Shown here piece by piece: positions 33,300-42,612 of a DNA stretch of 64,000 nt. This stretch comes from Cladobotryum mycophilum. Taxonomy: Eukaryota > Ascomycota > Sordariomycetes > Hypocreales > Hypocreaceae. How positions within the stretch are numbered: position 1 is the first letter of the stretch; every line of letters begins with the position of its first letter. The translations under genes and the position numbers were made by a program. The notes under the pieces were generated by a model. The model ran no database searches. It saw nothing but the letters and a program-made list of their open reading frames with translations, and was not told the DNA's origin. The stretch covers positions 2,852,001 through 2,916,000 of the forward strand of contig CM071589.1 of NCBI GenBank assembly GCA_036429605.1, given 5' to 3'.

Positions 33300-35160
33300 C
33301 CCTCCTCACTTGCTTCGGTTGACCATTTTGGGATGATCAAATAAAGACGCAAAATCACGGCCTTCTGAAACGCTATCGACAATAGTTGTCCCATGCTCTA
33401 ATACTGCAGGGGTTGTGAAGCTTACGAGGTCACTTATCTATCTCAAGCCCTGGCTGGTAGCAATTTCAGCTCCACTGATACCCAGCTCAGGGTCATCCAT
33501 AGCGTGCAGTCAACACCTAATCTACCCAATCCTAACATGAAGAATCCTGGACGACTTTCAACTCCTCTCAATACGAATTCTAATCGATAATGGTATAAGC
33601 CCTCTTCAGTTTCCTCCTTCGATGGGTCGCACATAACTACAAGACTCATTATGACTAAATCCACGGCTTTACAGATGTTTTTGAGAGACGGATACAGCGT
33701 TCCTGAACACGCCATACTTAGGGGAGCGAAGAGGCCACCTTTGGGACTTTACTTATGCTGATCAGGAACTGCTACGTTTAAAGAAGGGCTTCGCCAAGAT
33801 CGAAAAGACTTGTGAGCTCGCTAGAGGTTAGTCTAAGGTACTCATGAGCTGGCGCTTACTATATCGACAAGACGGGCAGTATTGAGTTGCCTGAGGGGAC
33901 CAACTCTACGTTTCGATAGTACAGGGCAGCTGTTGCCTGTTTTTCCTGGCTCAGCGACTTGTCTGCCGAGTAGACTGGTATAGATTTGATGTCGTCTAAT
34001 TCGACGCTGGGGAACTTCCGATGGCTCAGTCACGAATGGACACTTCGGGAGCCTATCATGTCTCGACAAGTTCAATTCTACGATCGGGGATGGAGTTTTC
34101 AAGGCACAAGGACGTAGCTCTATGAGTCGATTATCGAGATCAATTAGATAACTGCCGATGTTCTAGCTGACTCTAAAGACTTATCGCGTATTTCGGTCGC
34201 TCAGGGAGTGTCCTGGGCCACCTCAGGGCGAACGACACGTATCGAGGACATGGCGTAGGGTCTATTGGGAAGACTGGATGTTAGTATGCCTATGATATAT
34301 GATGAATGCGGGAGGGCCTATTTCAGACTTCAGGAAGATATTGTCAAGGTCTGTAACGATATGAATCTTTTTGCTTAGAGGACTAACTCTGCGAATCAAG
34401 GTCATCATGTAATCTTCGATATTGCCCTGGCTAGCTTTCGCGACCCCGGATCCATTATCCTCGTAAGCGACGTTGTTTCGATCCCGAATTTATAGTCACC
34501 AGCCTTAAGATCTTATCATATAGTGCTGGCGTATACGGAAGACTCAAGGCTGATGGATCCATACCAGTCCATCTCGGGGTGGCTCTACAGCCAATGTCTA
34601 TCTACCTGTTCAGCAGTATTAGCTTAGAGTATGTTTTGGACTTGGAAGTCAGTAAAATAATGCCTCTTTGTTCTGGAAGGGGTTCGGCTGGGTAGGCAAG
34701 ATAAGCTCAGTAGAATTCTCCTTCCCGGACGTTCGAATGATGCTAGTCGAGGAATAGGGCCGTCAGTGACGAACCTTTCCGACACACGGAGCTTCAGAGT
34801 TTGCGGGCCGTGACTATTCTATGAAATCTGCAAACTGCACCCATAGCGAGAACTCGACGGACGGAGCAACGTTTATCTTGGATTCGAGATGGCAAAGTAA
34901 GGCCTCGGCTGCAATTCTTTCGTTGTATGATGGAGCAAATCTATAAAAGTATATGTTGCATGATCAGTAACTGACTGAAGCAGCGCGAGAGAAGAGGAAT
35001 GTACGAAGGGCCCTAGCATAGAATAAGGGGAACACGTTTACTCACCAAGTAACCGTCTACCTCGAGAAGACCACAATATCCGTGTCGGTGATGTATTGCA
35101 TCGATCCGGTTTACAAACCTGCCCAAGGGGCAAACATCTGAGTGGACACGCTAGTGGGAG
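33300..35160 (-). pseudogene. Possible decayed gene (coding-like patches, unidentified)
   Basis: On the minus strand this 1.9-kb stretch shows successive open patches of 30-100 codons in changing frames, broken by stops. Examples are a patch at about 35046-35150 that ends at a strong donor-like GTGAGT, an acceptor-like TTTTATAG at 34941-34948 followed by an open patch to about 34815, and others at 33842-34102 and 33443-33715. The amino-acid composition of the patches looks protein-like (for example AAEALLCHLESKINVAPSVE). I could not assign a family or an intact gene structure. It may be a relic of an accessory gene or simply stop-poor intergenic DNA. Confidence 0.3.
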
Positions 35161-35929
35161 TAGCCACGCTTTGAGAGGATAGGAAGAAGAACTTGGTGAT
35201 TTAGTAGATAGCAAGAGCTGAAGGGAATATATAGTTAGCTTGGCTGTTTATTCGACAGCAATGCATGAATTGTACAAAACACTCTCTTGGTGACAGTGAT
35301 ATTTCCTCCAGCCCAACAAATAACCGCACACTTGACTGTAAGGCCAATCGGGACACAGGAGAAGGCAGAAGGAGGAAAGGGGACTTGACTGTGCCGGAAA
35401 TAGAGCTGTATAATCGGATTCTTGAGGTCCTCCTTGTACGAGAGGTACAGTGATTAGGGGTTTGCAGCAAAGGCAAAGTACGAGCCATTGTAGAGTTGCA
35501 GGTAGCAAAATCAGATAATGACAAAGGGGCGGTGCACAATCAAGTGTTATCAACGAGGGACCACGTGGATTGGTGAATTTGGTAGAGCCGTGTAGAAGTG
35601 ATTGACGAGTGAATACAGCTGGTGGTAGAGGTTGTTCAGCATGAGTCCCTCCACTAGAAGAACCACTGCACTTCTCCCTCACCTTCCACCTTTCCCAAAC
35701 ACAACCCTCGAGAGAAGTCGCCCGCAGCTATTACTATTTCCATTTCCCACGAACTCGAAATTCTTTACCTAGATTTTCAAGCGTTTCCTTTCGAAACTCT
35801 GGAGAGTCTTTCGCAAGCTTATACTGAGAAGAAACCCCCCTCCCCCAAGCGCGTGTCAACAAACAACTCCCCTAGCCAGCTCTCTCTTCAACCTAACGGA
35901 TATGCACGACAACCCCTACGGCCGCCAAG
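35161..35929. other. Intergenic and 5' leader of Cys-rich gene B
   Basis: No gene is supported. The leader before 35930 is C-rich, and the start codon context GCCGCCAAG-ATG is favourable. Confidence 0.5.
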
Positions 35930-37263
35930 ATGTGTTACGAGTTGGTTAAGGAATGCAAGCACTGCGACTACAAGAAGCACTATGCCTGGGAGCGATGCCG
36001 CACTCAGTACGCCGATCTGGAGTATGCCTGCACCTATGGCTACGACATCCCCCACCCCTCCCAATGCGAAACGATTCCCATCGAAAGACGGCAGAGAAAT
36101 ATCAAATATCTGACCGTTTACGAATGCCCTGTCAAAGAGTGCGAGAGCACCAAAATGGCCGAGGAACTCTTCGTGGAGCGAGCAAGAGTTCAGGCGGAGA
36201 GAGAAGCCGCCGAGGCCAAGGCTCGGGCAGAGTGGCAAGAGAAGAAGAGAAAGAAAGAGGAGCGCTTCGCTCGCAAGTACTTTCAAAAACTTCCCTTAGT
36301 AAATACTATCCCCTGCTTTTTTTCTTTTTCCTTTTCCTTTCCCCCTCTTAGAGTCAATCTTGCTAATCAGAAGGGTTGGTTGGGGAGGGAAAGTGGCTGT
36401 ACGCACCTCACCTAGAGCAACGTCCCGAGTGGTTCGTCAAGCTTATGGAGGAGGAACGGAAGGAAAACGAAAAGAAGAGAATCAAGGAGGAGAAGCGTGA
36501 GAAGCGGAGAATGGAGAAGATGGAGCGCGAGAGGGTCAAGCGTGAGCAGGAGAGGCAGAAGCGTGAGCAGGAGATGCGCGAGAACGAGAAATACGAACAG
36601 GAGAGGCTTGAGACAGAGAGGCTGGAGCAAGCGAGGACCCAGAAGCTGATACTCGAACAGCAGGCAGCTGAGAAGAGAAAGGGCAAGCAGAAAGCGGTCG
36701 AGCAGCTGGTTGTTGATGAGATGGACGAGCAGAACGCTGCTGGTCAAAGCGAGGTTGAACGTGAACAACCCAAGAAGCAGCAGAAGAAGAGCGTTCAACC
36801 GTCGGTTGAGCAGCTTCAGATGGATCAGCTCGAGATCGATAACAAGAAGACTGACAAGAAGGCCCTACAGAAAGACATTTCCCAACTGAAGATCTTCCAG
36901 AAACTCTTTGGACTGCGCAAGTCAAAGCCTGAGCCTAAGCCCGAGCCGCCAAAGCTCCCAGAGTACGACATCTATCAGAAGGATATCCTGCCCGTCGTCC
37001 AGGGGGCTATCAAGGAGGTGAAGGCCATACCAAAGTCTTCGGCGAGGCCTATACCCGCCAAGTCCAATCTGATGAGGGTCAAGAAACCCAAGCGAAAAGT
37101 CGTTTTCGGCATCAACACCGAGTTCAACATCCACTTTGAGGATCCTGAGCCTGAGCCCGAACCCGAACTCGAACCCGCTCCTGCTCCTGCTCCCACTCCC
37201 GGTCCTGCTCCCGAGCCTGAGCCTGAATCTACTCCTGAGCCTATTCCTGTGCCCGAGCCTTAG
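35930..37263 (+). CDS. Cys-rich N-terminus protein B, unknown function, probable frame break
   Basis: The first exon (35930-36298) encodes 123 residues with Cys at 2, 9, 12, 23, 34, 46, 66 and 71, a charged helix, and FARKYFQKLP (113-122). The intron (36299-36370, donor GTAAAT, acceptor AATCAG) leads to a second exon (36371-37263) rich in Glu/Lys/Arg coiled coil, then a basic stretch with KPKRKVVF and a Pro/Glu and Pro/Ala repeat tail. Splicing in phase 0 enters the wrong frame within five codons. One more G in the run 36382-36385 gives KGWLGEGKWLYAPHLEQRP and a 420-residue protein. Other splice sites that keep frame were not found. The cysteine pattern matches the gene at 20622, so both belong to one family whose function I do not know. 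Confidence 0.68.
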
Positions 37264-38904
37264 ATCAACACACAATTTGCGGGTTACAGAGACAGAACAA
37301 GCCATAAGAAATAGGAGCCTATCTCACGGAGGTATGTTATCCAATGTTCTCCACGATAGACGCTAGCTAACGAAGGATTACCTACAGAGATTTTATACTA
37401 TGCTACGCTACCAACCGATGATATCTTGCTATGAAGGAATACATATTGCAGTCCTTTTTTTTTTGCCCCTCCTTTTTTCTTTTTTTGTTCAATAAGTAGC
37501 ACGATGGCCCCCATAAGGCAGACAAACATGGTGGTGGTCTGTAGATTACGGATTGACAGAATCGACAAGAGATATTCTGATTGGCATCCCAAGTGAGGTC
37601 CTTTCGGGTTTCGTGATTGAAATCCTCGAGCTGTGGGTTACACCATCTGCGAGCCGTGATGCCCGAATCTGAGAAATAAAAAAGGGAGATGGCACTTTTG
37701 TGTTACTACGACACGACAAGTGTAGCCAGTTAGTCCGCATACTTGCCTAAATACCTCCTCATCAGTATTTTTATCTGTGCATTTGAGGGCTGACTTGATG
37801 TCTTGGTCATGATGACTTGCTTTGGACAGGCTGGACGCATGCAGTTCAGTTTCAGCGTTGAACCTCCGATGGCTGTCAGCACCAGAAGGGATTTAACTCT
37901 GCTATTATATACATCCAATCCCATCCATCTTGGCTGTTTCAGCCTAATAAATATGCGCGTCACAGATACATGCTACAACCACTGTAGCTACCCATGGTGG
38001 CTAATCTAGGGTTCGGACCGTTTTCCCTCCAATCTCTACCTTAATGTATGAGTGGACAGATTAGCATGTAGTCTATTCTCCAAAAAAAAAATATGATGAT
38101 CATGACAAAGTCAACTGGTTAGATCACTGATCATCTGGGTATGGGGACTTTTCTATTGTTACGGTGTCGCCGGGGCTGCTACGACGCTCGTGCATTGGCT
38201 TCCAGCGCAGGAACCTTCGATTTTCAGGGGTTCATGCTTCCATCCTCCACCCCGGAGGCTTGATTATTTACAGGCCAGGGGGGAAGCCAGGCCAGGTACC
38301 TACAGTTTTGATTCACCTTCTCCACTAAATGCCACTAATTGACGCATTCCCTCAGTGCAGTCCAAGGACTATCTCAGTGGAATAGAGGATCAACTTTGGG
38401 GGCCTTGGAGACTTGGGGGGGGCCATGGAAATCCCGCGTCAGCAAATTGGAGCAGAGGGAAAAAGCCTCGTTAATCCTATTCGGGCAATTCATACTCGGC
38501 TTGAGCGGAAGCCAGACAGAGAGAACGGGGTGACGTGACTTGGCTTGACGGAAGAGCGTGTCCCCAAAAAAAAAAACCTTGTTCCTGGGTATTAAGTATT
38601 CTCGGTCTGAGCGAATCTCTCGGCCATCCATTCCCATTCCCATTCCTGTTCTTGTTTTCCTTTCCTTTTCCTTTTTCTCTGTTTCCTCCATCACCCCCTT
38701 CACTTCTTCCTTTTCCCTCCTCCTCCTGCACTCTCTCCTATCGAGTACGGGTCGCTTACTATCCTCGATTGGCTTCTTGGATATCTCGGCTATTCCCCTT
38801 CGCCTATTTTAGACGAACACGGCAAGTCCTGACGCGTCGTCTCGCCTCGCCTCGCCTTCGCAAATCAAGGAATAGGAGAAGCGTCGTGTGTGGTTTGGAC
38901 CACA
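37264..38904. other. Intergenic, 5' flank of Psg1-like gene
   Basis: No gene is supported. A long pyrimidine tract with ATTCCC and TTTCC repeats (38627-38725) is probably the core promoter or leader of the next gene. Confidence 0.5.
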
Positions 38905-40134
38905 ATGCACGCCATCGCCATCCTCAGCACCGCCGCCGCCGCCCTTTACGGGTCTGTGGCGGCCATGCCAGCTCTTGGCAACGCACAATTGGAAGCCAGA
39001 GATGGCGTCCAGGCTGACCCGACCTCCCCCTGGGTCACCGTCGATGACGAGGGTCGTCCTGCCACGACCTACACCCCGTCCATGACCACCGTCAGCGGGA
39101 CTCCCACGGCCGTCAATGGCGCGCCGCACGACCTCACGGCTACCGTCTACACCTGGACCAGCTGGGGCGTCATCACCACGAGCACCGGAGAGCCTCCCAA
39201 CCCTACCGCTACCTCCAAGAGCAACCAGGGAACCTTCTCGCGTTGTCACAACACGGATGGCGAGTTTGCGCCTTTCTGCAGGCCATCCCACAACTCTACC
39301 CTCTTGACGGATAATACCTACTACAGTAAGCCCACGCCGTATTCATCAATCATCAAAAAATGTGTGCCCTATTCATTATAGCAAAATGGCTGACCCCGAG
39401 ACTTTCTTTTTCTTAGTTACCTGGGACCCCGACTTCTACAACAAGACCGGCGTTAGCAGCACCAACACTACGTACGACATCACTGTCCGCCTTGACTTCT
39501 GGAACAAGACCGGCAGCACCTGGGACAAGCTCGAAACTTTTGACGATAACCGCGTCCCCGCCGCCTGGGGCTTCTACCCTCTCAAGATCGATACCAAGTA
39601 CCTCAAGGGCGAGAAGCAAAACAACCTCACCATCACCCTTCTCAGTGCCCCCAAGGGCTCCTCTGACAAGAAGAACTCCGTCCCCCTCCCCATCTTGATC
39701 ACCAAGCCCGGCTTGCCAGTCAACCACCCAACCCCCGCCCCCAAGGGCAAGTCCCTCTACATTGCTCTCCCCGTCTGCCTCGGCGCCTTTCTCCTGCTCC
39801 TCGTCGGCGGCTGCATCTGGAACCGCAAGACCCGCCGCATTGAACTCGGAAACCTCATGAAGCGCCGTCGCAGCGGCTACAGCGGCCGCAAGACCCGCAG
39901 ACGCATGTTCAACGCAAAGGACAACGGGATCCAGCTCGACTCGGCCGGCGTTCCTCCCCCAACGCATACCGCGACATGCCCGAGCGTGGTCGACGTGACA
40001 GCGATGCCCTCGGCAGCTTGGCCGAGAGCCCCATCGATGACGCATTCGAACACCAGGGCACTACCGGTGGGCACAAGAATGCTTTCCGGGATGAAGTTTC
40101 TCGACAGAACGAGGAGAGACAGCACAGGCATTGA
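38905..40134 (+). CDS. Psg1-like single-pass secretory membrane protein, frame broken
   Basis: Two exons (38905-39325 and 39417-40134; donor GTAAGC, acceptor CTTAG) encode about 379 aa. There is a signal peptide (MHAIAILSTAAAALYGSVAA) and a Ser/Thr-rich lumenal segment with PWVTVDDEGRPATTYTPSM and TVSGTPTAVNGAPHDLTATV. A TWDPDFYNKTG domain with several N-glycosylation sites follows, then one transmembrane helix (SLYIALPVCLGAFLLLLVGG) and a basic cytosolic tail. This matches fungal relatives of yeast Psg1, which stabilises the Pma1 ATPase in the Golgi. The uncorrected frame continues to 40168 with an uncharacteristic tail. One more C in the run 39956-39960 gives PPPNAYRDMPERGRRDSDAL and a stop at 40132-40134. 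The exons then total 380 codons. Confidence 0.82.
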
Positions 40135-40860
40135 TGAAGACGAGGGGCGGCTACTACAAGTTAAATAAGTAGTAGTCCTGACGCAATGAAGTACCGACGT
40201 CGATGTAGCAAAACTCACGAACCATTTTTGAATTGTTGCAACGAATCTATGACAGGGCATGGTGGCGGTTAATTTCTAATTCTATCTGGCTGGATTCGTA
40301 ACGAAGTTGACGCATTCACGAGAAAACACATTAAAGGCTAATCTAAATGAATAACAAAAAACTAGAGAGAGATTCATTTCTCGCTTCAAACAAATTCTTC
40401 TGTTTATTATGTCCCCCCAGTGCCATATCATCATTATGTAACGCAACGAGCAATGTAAAAGTGATTTATCGTACATGAAACATGACACTCCAACTCCAGA
40501 GCCAAACACACAAGACTCCAAAGAAAGAAAGAAAAGAAAAACAAGGAAAACAAAAAAAAATCATAAAACTCCCATCATCCATGCTGGGTATTGTCATCTG
40601 TCCCCTCCCTCAAGAAAAGGATCCTGTGGTGAATAAAACGCCTTTGCTCGATCTTGTTGAAGAAAAAAACCAGCAAGAAACCACCTTTGATTGCCCCCCA
40701 ATATGCTGAGACATGAGAAACCAAATTCCCTTCCTTAAGAAACAAAAATCGCAAAAAAGTATTCCCATCCTGAGATGGATCAGCCGTTTAAGAAAAAAAC
40801 CAAAGAGGATATGGTCTATGAGAAAATCCCGTTTCTCGAAACGCCCATTTGTGATAAACA
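40135..40860. other. Intergenic between convergent genes
   Basis: This is the AT-rich 3' flank of both neighbours, with an A-rich stretch (40519-40566). No gene is seen. Confidence 0.6.
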
Positions 40861-42612
40861 TTAATGCATTTTCGCTTGCTTCGCTTCCCTCCCCTCTGAC
40901 ACGTCTGCTTCCTGCTCGTCGTGACTTCGCTTCGGCGCAGACTGTGGCCGCATCGGTTCTTCCGGCTGAGGTTGTGTAGAAGCAGGCTGCTGCTGTAGAG
41001 GTGCCGCCTCATCGTCATAACCAGCGCACAAATCAATTCTGGTCTCATCCTCATTCAGAGGGCGCATGAACTCTGCAGGTATTGCCGTCGCCAGCTGGCA
41101 GCTCACCTGGCACGGCTGATACGTCTCGGCGGTCCATTCGGGATCGGCATAGTTCTTTGCCTCGGCAATGGTATAACCAGTGCTGAATCCCTCATGGTAA
41201 GCATCTGGAAGAATCACTATGGTCTCAGCCGGACGCTGATCAACGATGCGGAATGGGATACCCATCTTCTCAAGTCTGTCTGGGAAGAAAAATTCCGCTC
41301 GGTGACGCATGAACTGGGAACATTTATTCTTTCGATTAAATGCCTTCTCGGCAATATCAACGGCTGTGGTGGGAATGACGATCCAAATCTTGCGTCCCTT
41401 GTAAAGATGATTGAGGGAGTACAATCGGAAATCTTCAGCGTGTAACTGAAACGTAGCACCAAAGAATGGAGCAGACTCGTAGACATAGGGCGTGTGTATG
41501 CCCGGGATGACAGCCTTGGTACAGTTTAACTGGTCGCCCTTCAGCGGATGAATCGGACTTCGCTCAGGCACCCCAGCCTCTCTTCTCTGCTTCGCTGTCC
41601 AAGCTGGAACGTCAACTCGGTAGCGAACGTTCTTCATCTGTCTATCCTTATTCTTATTGAATAATGTTTTCAGCTGCTTTATTGCCTGTTCTGCGGGCTT
41701 CGAGACATCCGCATCGTCCTCCGACGGGGAGAAAATGCCCTCGGTTCCAACAGTGCTAACTCGCCAAAACATACGCTGCCTGATCTGTCGGACCTTGTAG
41801 GCGTTTGCGGGTACTTTCTGTGGAGTTTTATCCGGTAGGGGATCCTGTAGCTCAGTTGGAAGGACGATCTTAAAGCATCCGTCGGTCTCCGCACCGAGCC
41901 GCCGGGCCAAGCTGAGTATAGCGGGAAATTCGGTCCATTGAGCCGGTGTAGGCTTGAAGCGTAGCAAGCCATGGTCAGACGATCCCTCACGCTCACAGTC
42001 AATAGGAAGACCAGCTATGCTCATGTCGTGTTCGCTGAAGAGTGAGCTAGACGGGCTGCTATGTGCAGGAGGAGAATTGGAGAACGGGGGTGACATGGGG
42101 AATTGCACCAAGTCCATTTCATCAGAAGGCGACGGCGGATCGGAGAGCGGCGGTGACGATGGTGGCTGGACTGTGTTTGTAAAGACTTGAGGAGTTTGCA
42201 GACTCATGGCGGTGGTTGTTTCGACAATATCTGTGGTTGGAGTAGATGGTCGTTTGATTGTCTGCTCCACAGCCGTCAATTGTCGCTGAGCAGTTGCAGT
42301 CATGGGTTCCATGACATGAGGAGTAACAGAGCAAGGTTCTTCTAGGCCTTCTGGTGGTGGCTGCAACAAGGTCTCTGCTTGAAGAGTAAGCTCTGGGTTA
42401 GAGCTCGCTGACGTTGGCGGAAAATCATTCTGAAAAGGTGCGCTGGCATTGGCAGAAATTCTCTCCCAAAATTCTTCTTCAAACTGTGACCGACGGTCTC
42501 CGGCAGTGTTCCCGGCCGAGAAATCGATACCGCCATAAGGTGCATCAATAGGTTCGAGGATATCGTAAGTGACCCCAAACGGAGGTGGTACACGATGCAC
42601 CGGGGAAGTCAT
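40861..42612 (-). CDS. JmjN/JmjC-domain protein, KDM4-like histone demethylase candidate
   Basis: A single-exon protein of 583 aa starts at the ATG at 42612 (MTSPVHRVPPPFG); the longer frame upstream to 42813 is probably leader. A disordered Pro/Ser-rich N-terminus (1-210) is followed by a JmjN-like segment (about 217-255, FKPTPAQWTEFPAILSLARR). The JmjC domain (about 370-490) has the iron ligands H391-A-E393 and H473 (in PDAYHEGFSTGYTIAEAKNY). It also has the 2-oxoglutarate-contact pattern SLNHLYKGRKIW, which aligns with SINYLHFGEPKSW of human KDM4. Key catalytic residues thus seem present. Expected activity is Fe(II)/2-oxoglutarate-dependent histone lysine demethylation, most likely H3K9 or H3K36, in the nucleus; the substrate is inferred. 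A basic Lys/Arg region at the C-terminus may be a localisation signal. No PHD or zinc-finger module is visible. Confidence 0.85.
   Translation of the reverse strand: MTSPVHRVPPPFGVTYDILEPIDAPYGGIDFSAGNTAGDRRSQFEEEFWERISANASAPFQNDFPPTSASSNPELTLQAETLLQPPPEGLEEPCSVTPHVMEPMTATAQRQLTAVEQTIKRPSTPTTDIVETTTAMSLQTPQVFTNTVQPPSSPPLSDPPSPSDEMDLVQFPMSPPFSNSPPAHSSPSSSLFSEHDMSIAGLPIDCEREGSSDHGLLRFKPTPAQWTEFPAILSLARRLGAETDGCFKIVLPTELQDPLPDKTPQKVPANAYKVRQIRQRMFWRVSTVGTEGIFSPSEDDADVSKPAEQAIKQLKTLFNKNKDRQMKNVRYRVDVPAWTAKQRREAGVPERSPIHPLKGDQLNCTKAVIPGIHTPYVYESAPFFGATFQLHAEDFRLYSLNHLYKGRKIWIVIPTTAVDIAEKAFNRKNKCSQFMRHRAEFFFPDRLEKMGIPFRIVDQRPAETIVILPDAYHEGFSTGYTIAEAKNYADPEWTAETYQPCQVSCQLATAIPAEFMRPLNEDETRIDLCAGYDDEAAPLQQQPASTQPQPEEPMRPQSAPKRSHDEQEADVSEGREAKQAKMH

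Noticed and set aside
35248..35682. 144-codon open frame (-) before Cys-rich gene B
   Set aside because: It lies in the probable promoter of the neighbouring gene and shows no recognisable protein features.
37560..37650. Possible tRNA-like segment with a TTTCGTGATTGAAATCC box-B-like word
   Set aside because: No acceptor or anticodon stem could be formed and the B-box match is poor.
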